From Rhopalosiphum padi (lineage: Eukaryota; Arthropoda; Insecta; Hemiptera; Aphididae), in assembly GCF_020882245.1 (NCBI RefSeq), contig NC_083597.1:14232581-14296580 (forward strand): a DNA stretch of 64,000 nucleotides. The letters are read 5' to 3'. The notes under the pieces are model-generated. The model had not been told where the DNA came from. It saw nothing but the letters and a program-made list of their open reading frames with translations, and searched no databases. How positions within the stretch are numbered: the first letter of the stretch is position 1; every line of letters starts with the position of its first letter. Of the stretch, positions 14,101 to 27,090 are shown one piece after another. Position numbers and translations under genes: made by a program.

Positions 14101-15513
14101 GTTTTTAATTTAGATTATTCTTTATAATAATGAATATAGGGGCATACCACAATCTCTACCAACACCGCAGCCACCGACTGAAGGCTATCTTTCACGGTGG
14201 AGAGCACAATTTTCCTCATCTGTACATCTGCGTCAACGTTATAATATATTGTGATGCTTAATATTTTATTTATTACCAGTGGCCATAGCAGAGGCGGCCT
14301 GCGGACGGAATAATAACGATATACGTCCGTGCACCACAATACACACTGGGTACCGATCACACACATAATTTAACAAATTTAATTTATTTGCCTGCGTTAA
14401 TCGCATGCCCCCCTCCATAAATACCACAGCATCGCGTCGGCAGAAATAAAGCTGTGCTGTATATATACACACACAGGTTTACTCTGTTGGTTACCCTTAT
14501 CGGTAGGTACCTACATTATACTATTAACCATTCTCTCTTTCTCCCTAGAGGCAATAACCCCAGCCACCGGTGGCGATGGTAACCGTTAATTTATCCATCC
14601 AACCCTCTAATCGTTTAACCACCCTCCTTCACATCATGGTACTATATACCTATGCTCATCAATATTTTATAATTTCTACATTAAAACAAAAACAGATTAT
14701 CTTATAGCAGTGAAGAATATAATGGTTTAGGCTATTTTTTTAAGTAAAATACTTACATTTTATATATTTATAAGTACCAATAACAGGGCGCATTATAAAC
14801 GGTTCTAAAATTTGTTTTATTATAAAGAGTAAGACAATTATTTAAAAGAGATTTCCCAAATCTTAATTTACCAATTAATTGTTTGGTTGCAATTTTAGGT
14901 CAGTGTATGTTATATTTATATAACAAGCTACTCTTGAGTTATAACGAGTATTATAAATACATAAATAGGTGTCTTATGAGTTGTGAAGGAAACAAATACA
15001 TACAAATTAGTTTGAAAACTATATTATACTAACGCAAGAACTCGGCGCAACTTTTATTTTATTCGTATCTCATTTCGAGAACAAATTGCATAAAACATGA
15101 CTAAAGCAAACTTGTTATAAAAAATAATCGTAAAACATTTTACCAAACAACGCTTCGCGCGTTTCCTCGGTTTTCGCAAATGGGTCAACAACACCACCCA
15201 CACGCGAAAAATAAATAAAAACTGACTACTGAATTTATACACTCGTTTCACTAATAACCCGGGGAGTGCTAACCGCGGTGCGTAGAGCGTGTAAGTCTCA
15301 TAATAATATTATAAAAACCATGTTATTTTTATTTTATCAATTATTTACGATATACTTTGTATTCATAAACATATAAACCTGTTGGTTGTAAACATAGCCG
15401 TCGCATATCAATTATTCACCAAAGTTCGAACAAAATTAACGTGCACCGCCGTGGGCGGCAGAGAAAGAGCTCCTTCGCAAAATAGTTTATTTAGGACGTT
15501 TGGGCTGCTTTTA

Positions 15514-15817
15514 TACATATATATATATATATATATATTATATACAACTAGTAACTACCACCTATATACATAGGTAGTATCAGGTATAGAGTGAATATAT
15601 AATATGGTAGTCGCCTTGATCGTGTTTCACATTTGGGGCAGCGGGTGCGTAAGCTCAACGTTGTTCGCAATAATTCGCGTACTCGCATGTATAATTAAGT
15701 ACTCTGTACAGCTTTTGCAATGTATAAGAGTATACACTGTAAAAGCACTGCAGCTGCTGCTTTAATGTATAGTATATTCGTATAGGGGTTGAGAATATAT
15801 ATATATATATATATATG
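15514..15817. repeat. Two (TA)n tracts flanking unique sequence
   Basis: Alternating TA tracts lie at about 15514-15538 and 15794-15817; a shorter one follows at about 15879-15894. Confidence 0.85.
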
Positions 15818-16579
15818 TATTAATACAAAGTTTTATCGCTGCCGCGGCGTGTTTCGGTACTATAATATTATTATTAAATATATATATATATATATCATCG
15901 AAACGTAAACGTACGCCGAAAAATACGCCATTTCGTTCAGCCCTTTTTGACAATGGCATATTATAAATTATACGACATAACGTTTTTCAAGGAAGGGGTG
16001 TGGGTAATTTGGGCCAGCGATATAGTCGGTCATTACAACCTAAACGAGAAATTAAATATCTCTGAAAATATAATAATTTAATTATTATAACGTTCTATTG
16101 GGAACCGAAATATTAAAACGTTAGCGAAATTGTGATTAACCGTTCAATCCGTAAGCACAATACATTTTCTAATGACATTTTTTTTCCAAAATCATAAACG
16201 ACTGAATTTTGCGGTACAAAAACTTAGACAACTGATACTTCAGGTTATACCTCAGTACTTAATTCAAAATGTACCTATCAAATACCCGGTCACACAGATT
16301 GATTTGATAAAAAAAAAAAATTCACGATTGGATCGTGTTGCGCGAAGGTGAGCCACCCTGCATATAGGTACATACATAAAGTATATGTGTACAAATATAT
16401 ATGTCATCATTATTATAATGTGTGCACGCGTGTCGCGTTGGCACGGGATTTGTGCGGTACACGCGGCGTATGTATATGTATATGTATATGATATATATAT
16501 ATATAAGTATAATGCATAGTCGGGCCGGGAGAGGGAGACAGATGAAAAATGCGAAGTAAGAGAGAAAAAAACACATTGA

Positions 16580-16850
16580 AATTAGAGACTGCGAGAGTGG
16601 GCGCCTGGCTGTCGGGCCATTTCTGTTTTCGCTAATATAACAAGCCCGGCTGGTCCGAGTCCCTTATGCGCGTGCGCATCACTAGCACACACATCGTGTG
16701 AGCACCCGATTGTATGCGCTGCGCGTGTGTATAATATTCGTGTGTTATGGACACGTGAATGCATGTGTGTCTGTGTGTTATTGTACATGTGTGTGAGTGT
16801 ATATTGGTAACCGTCAAGCAGACGCCCGCCGCCACCGATACTATTGTAAA
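16580..16850. other. GC/GT-rich patch beside the inverted-repeat element
   Basis: CpG- and TG-rich sequence ends just left of the terminal-inverted-repeat element at 16853. Open reading on the minus strand here is low-complexity (His/Thr-rich from GT/CA steps) and is not treated as a gene. Confidence 0.35.
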
Positions 16851-16852
16851 TA

Positions 16853-17408
16853 TATACAGGATGATTCGCCAAATATGATCATCCCCGTTATTTCATTTAA
16901 TAATGAATTTATTCAAACTCTTGAGATGTTTTGTACGATTTAAAAAATGTCTTAAAGATATAAACTTCTGTTTTTCAAATGACAACCACCATTTTCCTCT
17001 GAAAATTATTTAGCGAATAATATTTGATGGATAATATTATTAATTGTTAATTGTGTTTGATCGTTTGGACCATTTTTACAAATTATAAACGATAATCAGA
17101 TAAATTAGTATTAATCACTGAAATCTTATAATTACTATAGCCACCATATATTCTAGTTATCGTGGACCCTTTATCAGTATAGTACCTGCACAAAGTTGAG
17201 AAAAAGTTCAGAAAAATTATTAAATATTGGCTTAATAATTTACAGTTGAACACGGCGATTTTAATTTGAAAAATTGAAGTTGGTATATCTACAGGATGAT
17301 TTTCCTTTAAAGTAGTACTAAAAATTTCGAGGATTTGAAAATTCTATAAATCAGATTTTGAATAACGAAATATAGAAAATAAACATGCTTAGTGAATCAT
17401 CCTGTATA
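16853..17408. mobile_element. Non-autonomous DNA transposon (MITE-like), 556 bp, with terminal inverted repeats
   Basis: The left end reads TATACAGGATGATTC and the right end is its reverse complement, GAATCATCCTGTATA, a perfect 15-base match. The ends then diverge to CGCCAA versus ACTAAG. The interior is AT-rich with no transposase reading frame. The flanks are runs of TA/ATA, so the target duplication (probably TA or a short AT word) cannot be read unambiguously. Size, ends and lack of coding capacity fit a deletion derivative or MITE of a TIR transposon; the superfamily is not proven. A third copy of the end sequence lies inside at 17291. Confidence 0.8.
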
Positions 17409-20400
17409 ATATATATTTATATGCACTAACTAGAGGATGGATGAGTGCAGCGTAAAGTATAGCGGGCAGGCGCTTGAGAGAGGTAATATTCATATATATA
17501 TATATAATATACCTACTATACTGTATATCTATGTCTTATAATGTATATATAGGACCTATGTACTATATTATAGTATACACATATGCGAGTTTATTATGAG
17601 CTGAAATACGATTCGCAAGCGTAAGCAAACACTTTTTTTTCCCGAGGAAGCGATTCGTCGTCGTTTTATTCCTTCCGTTGACTATCTATTATTTCTGAAC
17701 CGACTCGAGGGTAACTCTCTAATATGGCATTGTATTTCAAACAAGTGTATAATATTATGTACGTATAGTGTATACATATAATATGTAGCCAGGTGTCCGT
17801 GGAAATTCATGTAACAAAAATGGTGAAGAAATGAGGAAGAGGATATCATATAGAATATAACAGTACACTCATCCAGTATATAACTATATGAGTAGTTTTA
17901 TGAGTAGTTTTTTTCTATATCGAGTATTGTATAAATATAACAAAAAAATTCTATTTGGTTAGTATATTACTATTTTTTTATTGTTGTTGTTGTTAAATAA
18001 AATAGATAATATAATATACACAGTATGTATACGGAGTAGAAAAGGGAAGTCACTTGAGACATTACTCAACCGTTTATGTAGAATTGCAAATACCTAAATA
18101 ATTTTAAATTAATTTGAATAATTAGGTACCTAATTTGAGTAAATATCCACAGATAAGCAATATCGTATTGTAGTATTTTTGCTTCTTATCAAATTAACCT
18201 CTCAAATTCATCCTATTATTTTTACAGAAGGGAGTATACTTATGTATATATATATTATATACACTATACCTCAACGAAATATGAATCCAAAAAACTAATT
18301 CTGATTAATTTATAATCATCAAGACTAATTTACCTTTGTCATTTTCGAGAGAGTAACTAAAAAACAAAAGTGCTTTATACTTTCAAACTTAATATTATAT
18401 ATATATATAGATACATGGATTGCATATTATAAGTTATAATTGATAAAATACATAGTTTTGAATGTTTCAGTGCAAATATAATTACAATAAAAATATTAAG
18501 TACTTATTTATAATAATTGGAAAACGTCAAAAGCTACGGTGAACAAAATATGATACGTTAATTGAATATTTTCATCAAAAACGACCAAATTAGTTATTTC
18601 TCGGGAAATTTTTTTAGCGCATAACTCATCACAGGAAAGTAAACATTTTATTAATTATTTTTTTTTTTAATATGAATGGACTACCGTTTACAAATTATTA
18701 AAATTAAATATGCTTACGTGACTTGTGCATTAAAAATAAAAATAAATTAAAAAGCGTAATGGTAAAAACAATTGTGGGCTGTCACATGTATAGAGAAACG
18801 TATTTGATTAAAACTTTCGAATAATATATATTATATATTATAATGTATATGTGGTAGTCGGCAGGTGTACAAGATGCAAAATCGTTCGATCACTGTATTC
18901 AGGTGGAAGGGATATTATAAGGGGCTGATGCAAATTGTTCGAAAATAACTTGACTATGAATTTTAATAATAGGTTAATTCATTTAAGTCGAGAATTTTGT
19001 ATCTGTATACTCGTATTAAACAATTAATAAAATGATTTTTAATGATTCCGTGGGTAGTCGCTTAATGATTATAATATATATTACAATGTTATGGTTCTGT
19101 ATCTTAGTATATTTATTTAATATAGAGTGTACCTAAATATAAATTCAAACAAACCTTTATTACTAAAATCACGTTGTTAAAATTATTTTAGTGAGTGACA
19201 TATGTAGACGCAGTTACATATAGATCTTCTAAGAATCAAATTAAACAGTACTTTGTGGTAAAACAAAATTTTCTGTAGTGATTAAAAACTAACGTAGGTG
19301 TTATAATGAACAAAATTTCTCTATAAAAAAAAAAGTAGAACGACATACGACAAAGTCATATATAGTCATATTATACATTATCTTGATTATAAGAATATTT
19401 ATATATTTTATCGTTTGCCAAACCATTGAAAAAATAAATTTTCATACATTTATTACGTCATATTCCACTCTTTGATGTTTTTGTAACGTGAGACCATACA
19501 ATAAACTTATAATATATGTGATGCATATTATTACCTATAATAATACAATTGTAGTATTAAAAACATTACATACGAACACTTTTATTGTACGGCCTTTACA
19601 TTTACGTTTAAGGCACACGCATTAAATGATTCTAAAAGGGGCATAAATATAATAATATAATGATAATACCAGTAAAATATATCTACTATACTCGTATTTT
19701 GTGTTTAAATTCGAGAAATTAGAAAAAAACACCGCTGGGCCGTTAGAAATGTATAATCTGTACATATACTATATAGAACAACTATACTGCAGTAAATATA
19801 ACAATTGTGGATAAATTGGAAAAAGTATCTACTATACCTACATGTTAGAATAAATAGCAATAATATGTAAGTATAATGATGTTATTGATACGTATACAAC
19901 TTGTTCGTTTATTGTTGGCTTATATTATTGTCATACTTTTGTATTTTTGTAAATCCGTGTCCGGTGAAATAATCATAATCGTATAGTAATAATTGTATAA
20001 TAGTTAATCGTTTAATTGCTCTATCACACACATTCATTTTATAATAATGTAGTCTACGAATATCGTTTATACGATTTAAAATTAAAACTTAAAACCACTA
20101 GGAATTTAAGAATTTGTTTTTATTATTGCAATCCACTAGCGCATTCAGTCTAAGTTTTGAAATTAATTGGTCTGAATAGTTGTAGAATAATATACTGAGC
20201 ATAAATATTGTGTTCTTATACCATATACGAATCAGACATTGAAATGTTATTAAGAGTTTTTTGTCCACATTCCATGCCCTGTAGTGAAATTTTGGAAATT
20301 ATTTTTATGAGTGTCACGTATCGATGCCCAACTGTATTATTATAGTATATTTATTTATTGCACATTCTATTATTGAAGTGAAAAAAAAATAGCTATAATA

Positions 20401-22439
20401 ATCATACATTTTTGTTGTTCCACAACTTTAGTTTAAGTTAATAAATATTGCAAAGATTTTAATAATAGTTATTCAAAAACACTGTAAATATACAAATTGT
20501 TAAATTACATTTTTGAGCTATTTGAAATAAATGGTAAAATCAAAGATATGACAGTGGGTAGTGTAATTTCAAAATTATTTTTTTTCTGTTAAAAAAGTGG
20601 TTTTGGCAAGAATGATGAATGAGTTGCCCCTAAAAATATGTATACTTTAATTTTGCATACAGCTGTTTTAATAAATGTTTGAACCGTTTGTAAAATCGGT
20701 AATGACTAATGACTGTGGTGAATGACAACCGTAAATACGAACATACCGATACATTACATATATATTATATACAGATATATTTTAAAAGTAATTTGTTCTC
20801 GTGTTTGACCTTTGAACGAGTAGTGTGTTTTTAATTATATTAAACATATTGCGTATGCGATATTTTATACTTTTATAGTACTAAAATTGACGAGTAACAT
20901 TTTGTAGTTCATCGATTTCAATGTTCTCATATATGCAAACCGAAAAAAAAAAAAAACTGGTAGTATCCTCAGGCCACAAAAGACATGCCTGCGCATTTAT
21001 TATTATCGTTATTAATGCATAGAAGTTGTTCAAGACCATCGGCTAAATATCTAATTTAAATAAATAAAAAAGCTGTTTGGTCAGCCGATTCCTTCACTAC
21101 ATTGGGCAATGGTTGTTGCCAGGTATAGCTTCGTTCACTTCGTATAATATAGGATAGCGCTATAATATAACCGTTATAAGCCAATACGTTATTGTATTAT
21201 TTAAAAGTTAAAACTAGAAAGTAACACGTTCCAAAATTATGATCGGTATATGTTAATTTGGAAAAAAAATACCGTCAATAGTTTACCGTTGACATTTGAA
21301 GATATATTTTACTTCGAATCGTAAATATTTTAAGAAATATAGGCTTTAGATTCATTTTCAATAACATTAAATTAAAATATAAAAGTGAAATATATTATAC
21401 ATACATTATTCAATTTTTATAATAGTCATTACAAACCTAATTTCATATTACACCAAATATACTTTCTAGAATTTCAGTCCCCGAATTTTTGAATACTCAA
21501 TTGTGCTATACACGAAGTTCTTCAAACTTTTACATCCAAAAAACGAGTTTTTCTTTATAGAACTGCACGATATGTACATATAATAGTTATATATTATTAT
21601 AAAAATATGACATTTCATCGGCACTGGGCCACGGGATTTCACTAAGTGGACAATCTACTGCCACAGTCGTAGGATATAAACGAGAAATTAAGTGTCTGCG
21701 TAATCGAAACCAAAACACTATTGATAACGATAATACGGCTTTATAACGTGGCTCTTAAATAAACCATATTTTATCGTTATAGGCGACTAGCACGCGGTGT
21801 TAGTTCATCCCTCGCTGGCCACCGAGACAAAACATATATCATCAGCAGACCGTCACATTATATACGTATTGTCTTTGTTATTACTGCGAATTAGTACACA
21901 TCGCATATACAGATAAATGTATAATACACGTAGAACCCGAGTGCTGTAGTGACTATTGTCGCGTGATGATATTATAATATATTGTATAAGGTTTTAGTTT
22001 TAAAGACTTGGACGTTTCATAAGGGTTGAATAAATTTTAAGCATGATTGAGCAAAGACCATATTTCACCGTAAACTGTATACAATTCTCAAACGGTTGAT
22101 TACAATTTTTTATCAATACCCGAGTTTAAAAAATAAAATTTGTATATTATCAACTGCACGCATAACTGGATTTCGCTCGAAATCTGCGCATAAACCGTAG
22201 TTCGATAACACCAATTATTAATATAGCCAATACTGTAATAACACTATATACCGTATACTTGCACACACTTATTTTATATATGTATTGCGCTGAAGTGAAC
22301 GAAAGCTTCCGTGCAGAAAGTAACATTTATTCCATCAACTTCGTGTCACGGGAACATAATAATAATATATAAAATGTATCCACTCTACACACCAAAATTT
22401 AATTTGAGCATAAAAGTTGATAGGTGTTGGTAAATTTTT

Positions 22440-22640
22440 GAACATCACAGGCGGCCTATATTACGACACGATGGTTGTAATTCGAATTTTAGGGCGCGGC
22501 GGGGCCGAAACAACGTTTGGCTATTATATTACTAAATAAAATATGTGTGCGCGCGCGTACGAAAAGCGGTTGCCGCCCCGCTGCGCCGATAAAGCCGCGT
22601 ACGGCGTCGATTATTATTGTGTACACGTGAAGAAATGCAT
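22440..22640. other. CpG-rich patch in intron 1
   Basis: About 200 bp rich in CG, including GGGCGCGGCGGGG and a GCGCGCGCG run, within AT-rich intron. It has no conserved coding sequence. Possible regulatory element; function not determined. Confidence 0.35.
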
Positions 22641-25271
22641 TGGAAATAGATTAAACATAATGTAATAATCGTACAACAATATAAACAGTATAGGCACGTA
22701 ATAATAATAAATAGAAATATGATGTTACGATAATATAACTGCAGTGATAAACGCATGTACAATGCAGAGATCGTGTAATGTGGACGTGTTTCGATCTCTG
22801 CGGGAAGGCGTTGCTGACACGAGTAATTAATGTCATTATTATATATTTTGTTTTCGGTTATTTAATATAGGTAATATCATTAGTTATTATCGTTATGGAG
22901 GGTGATGACTTTAACGTAATTCAAATTATTATGGTATACAGAATATTATAAGTGTAGGACGTAGGTACGTTAATTTTAAATAACGTTCAAACTCTTATTT
23001 TTATCTTTAACGTGAAAATGATTCAGCCAATATTTGTCATCATGTTTTTAAAATGACGAAAAATCTATGTATTTTCCAGCAAACTCAGAATATTGAACTT
23101 ATAGTGAATGGTCACTACCGTTTCTATACTTTTATAATATACATTTTGTATCTATAGATCCTATATTAATTATTGGTTTAATGTTTGATATTTATGTATC
23201 GTACATATTATCGACGAATGAATAAAATGAATAAAAATATTTTACTTCACCATACGAAATAAATGTAGGGGTTGTTGTTTTTTTATTATAAAAGTGGATT
23301 GTTTAAAAAATCACATTAAACTACGTCTGAGAAAATGAATTGTGTCTTACGATGAAAAAGCATCTTCTTGTTTAATAAATCACTAAGGTTATAATATATA
23401 TACGTAATTATTAATGTTATGTTGGTCTGTCGACTGTCGGTCATCACCACCGCATTCACGATGAATATATTTTATCGGGTAGATCACGATTATTATTTTA
23501 AATTAAATTTTCAATAAGTACTATAAAGTATAAAATTAATATTAAAGTACCGTTTTTATTTTTCTATATTATATATATATATTAATATTATAAACTGTCT
23601 TATCGATAATCTAAATCAGCAGTAATAACGCCGAGGGACGTGCCTATTATTGTTAAAATTCTTTTCGTGTCAAGATAAAGTATAATTTATTCATATTTAA
23701 TACTTTTTTTTTACTTTCCAACTATTGCCTTAATGTATTTTAACTTCTATTATTCAGTTTATATAATCGTATAATGTAACTATTATTAGTATTAATTATT
23801 ATAATTTATAATATAGTTTTATGAGTTACAAATAACCTTTTTGGTTCTAAGCATGTCTTAAAATTACCAAATTAATAACTCTAATTATAAATAATAACCA
23901 TTCTAAACCTTCTCATGCTATACATTGGAGAGTATCAGAGTAATTTATAACACGTATCAAAAAAGATAACAATTGCATTTTTTCTCCATAAATTATGTTT
24001 TATTAAATCGTTTGGCAATATTTGAAGAAGTCCGTCGTGTGCAACTGGTGATTGAAAGTTAAATACTATTGAGTATTGACTTTAGTAAACAATATAGCAC
24101 AATGCCGTTAACACGAGATTATAATCTTTTGTAATTCTCTTTTTATATCCGATTACGAGAACAAAACAATATTAATGACTAAACTAAATTTTCTATTTTT
24201 TCAAACTTTTCTGCAGTATTCTAACGAAATCATATAATTTGATAAACAAGTCATGGTGATAAAATAATTATTTATTTCTACGTTTATTACTTATAATAAA
24301 ATAAATGATTCCGCAATCGAAAATCATATTTTATGCATTATTATATTTGAGTATTAATTCTCGCAAACCTTTAAAAATAAAATATTTAATTTTGAATATA
24401 AATCTTGTTATAAAAAACTTTTAAAAAATTAAGATCCAAAAAATATATGACGACGAAAGCGTAATTATTATTGCAATAATAACCACAATTTTTTTATATT
24501 TAACTTGAAAATGAACAAAATTTGATTTATGGGTTTATTAATAACTAGTTGTCAGAATAGGATATATCAACCACTTTTGAAACTTTGGTAATTTATTAAT
24601 ATTATAAAAAATATATATTACCATTAAACGAACGAAATTATGGAGGGAAAAAATCTGTTTAATGATATATCGTTCAACTTCGTATATTAATTATAATATT
24701 ATTATTGATATTAGGTATTATAATGGCGCGTATGAATAACGAGGCGGATTCTCGTGTATGCGCTGGAAATAATATTATAATGTTTATGTAAATCGAAATT
24801 ACAGTCGTCAGCTGTCTATAGGTATAATGGTAGATATATTCCAACGTTAAAATAAATTTAGTGCGTTGTATTGATTTTTCTCATGAAAAATAAATAAGGA
24901 CGTTCAATCTTTCTGAGGAGAACGGTATATGCCAGCTGCTATAATATATTATACTTATACTCCTGCAGGAAAACGGTATAGTTGGTACATATATTTTACA
25001 CGACATCGGTTAAATCACCCGGAAACATTGAGAAAACAACGAAACCCCTTTTTTTGTTTTATGTGTACAGCTATACAAGGTTATTCAAAATGATTTATTC
25101 GATTTCAATTGCTTATATCTTTTTAGTTTTTAGGTTTAAAGCAATTTATGAGACATCGAATAAAATAATAATATTTAAAACGTATTTAATGGTACCCAGT
25201 GTAGTACCTATAAATGTTTTACGTGGTTACCCTTGGTCACACTAACAATAACATTTATTTGGAACGCAAAT

Positions 25272-25424
25272 TCATTCCATGCATATCTGCATTGTTATAG
25301 ACTTCACTAATCTTTCTAGCTCCCCTGTGATCTCGGTGACAATGGTGACGTGTACACTGCAGCAGTATATACTTAACATATCCCCAAAAAGGAGTAGGTA
25401 GTCACACGGCGTAAGATCAGATGG
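25272..25424 (-). pseudogene. Mariner-like (IS630/Tc1/mariner superfamily) transposase fragment, C-terminal catalytic end
   Basis: The minus strand reads PSDLTPCDYLL, followed about nine residues later by an IY, and ends at an in-frame TGA after 50 codons. This matches the pattern SPDLTPCDFFLWGYVK...VY of insect DDE-type transposases, where the aspartate of the PD(L/F)(T/N)PCD motif is the third acidic catalytic residue. Here the residues are swapped (PSD for SPD) and the FLWGYVK part is replaced by LLFGDML, so it is decayed. No N-terminal DNA-binding or other catalytic part was found upstream (25425-25560). It sits in CanA intron 1, on the gene's own strand. It is a relic, not a working gene. 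Confidence 0.7.
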
Positions 25425-25979
25425 CCTAACAAGTCAGGTGTAAAGCATCGAACGAATGATTTTGCGTAATAATAATTTTGGGGTGGCTACAGACTTATGA
25501 AAGTACGCATTTTTTTCCTACCTCGAAACGTGCACCCATAATAATGTATGACGTCGATCACATTAGATCGATTTGTACAGTATCATATCATTATATGAAT
25601 AGAATGTACAGTTTCCAAGAGTGCGCGTGTTAAATATAAACGCAACACTACAATATTATTGTATGTTCAGTAGATACAAATAGGAATTACAAAATATACA
25701 GTCATATTGTATATATATAGGTACATATATATTATACGAGAAACGAAGTTCAATACCGGTGATGGGAGAGAGAGAGGGTCGACGCACTTTAGTCCCCCCC
25801 CCGACTTAACTGTGAGTGCATTATCAATATACGTATATGTATAGGGTGGAAAAAGCTGCTCTCCAACCGATCACAAAAATGTATATATAACTAAGTGTGG
25901 GTATATACATATATATATATATATACGATGCGTAGGTATATGTTATTATAAAGCCGGGGATGTTATACTGGGGCAGGCG

Positions 25980-27090
25980 GCCTTTGTGAAATATCCATTA
26001 AGCCACGGTGTCCGCTTGGCGGCGGTCCAAACGCTCGTCGTCGCGTGTCGTTCGGGAGAACTCGGTCGTACCTGTTGCCATGGCGGTTGACCCGGCCCGC
26101 CGCCGATGCTACACCGCCACCGCCGCCACTGGCACTACCGCCGCGGTATCGATTGTCAGCTTCACGCGCGCGCGCTCGCGTTTACTACAACACATACCGT
26201 TTATACGCCACACTAGGTCGGCGTCATCTCAACGGGCCGGCACCACTGCGAGCGAAGCGTATACCATACATCTCTATACTATACTGTCGATCGCTATAAT
26301 AATAATATAATATTGTATCGCTGTCGTGGCACGCGATAAACAGAAATCGGCAATGCAATATACATTATAACCATAGCCGTTTCGTTTTTTCATTCGTTTC
26401 CGCGTGGGGATTTGAAGCGGGCCGGCCGCAGAGACAACCCTCTGACCACCACCGCCGCCGCGCGCCACCACCACCAACACCACCACTTATCGGCCACTTG
26501 CCGGATAATCGCAAGCGCGACGAACGAGGTCAACCCGGGATTACACACGCGCGTCCCGCCGCCGCCCCCTTTCCGTTTTTCTTTTTATTCTCAGCTCTAC
26601 CAGCCGCCACGAGGATAACAACCGCGTATTATATTATATCGGTCACACGAGTCGGCTATACTACAATATTTGTTCGCCGTCAAATAATATTATAACAGCC
26701 CGCAATGTCGGCGCTGTATACGAGAAAGCGTCGTGCAATTTATAAATCCGAAGCACCTAAGTCACACCCCGGACGCCTTAAATATCGGATCAACACTATG
26801 CCGTCGTCTTAATCCTCAATCCTTGTAGTATTATCATTATTTTCATTTTATAAGACATCGCGCGTCTTCGTGGATACCGTGAATAGATACAAAAATTATT
26901 CTCTTATAACATAACACGACGACGGCGTGGTATAATATATGGTGTCAAATACATGGTTTTATACCTACAACCGTGTACATGGTGAACCCTTCTAGTCGGA
27001 AAATTTTACCAGGCACGGCGCAGCGGGCGCTGTAAGGTATTTGGAGCGGGCTCGTGTGGTGGTGCGCGCGCGGGGTTAAAGGACCCTATT
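25980..27090. promoter_or_regulatory. CpG-rich island inside CanA intron 1, candidate alternative promoter or enhancer
   Basis: This is the strongest intronic GC/CpG-rich block in the window, densest at about 26000-26180, 26395-26600 and 27000-27080. Its composition resembles only the 5' flank of exon 1. It contains, on the gene's strand, an ATG in strong context (CCGCCATGG at 26081) followed by a GT that would splice in phase to exon 2. Long open stretches here on both strands are low-complexity Arg/Ala/Pro runs produced by GC repeats and are not called as genes. The promoter role is inferred. Confidence 0.35.

Noticed and set aside
16322..16872. Overlapping His/Thr/Tyr-rich minus-strand frames
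   Set aside because: They arise from GT/CA and TA microsatellite-like steps and have no family resemblance.
26008..26618. Several Arg/Ala/Pro/Thr-rich open frames in the intronic CpG-rich island
   Set aside because: The peptides are low-complexity and overlap in several frames at once, which points to composition rather than coding. None shows a recognisable motif.
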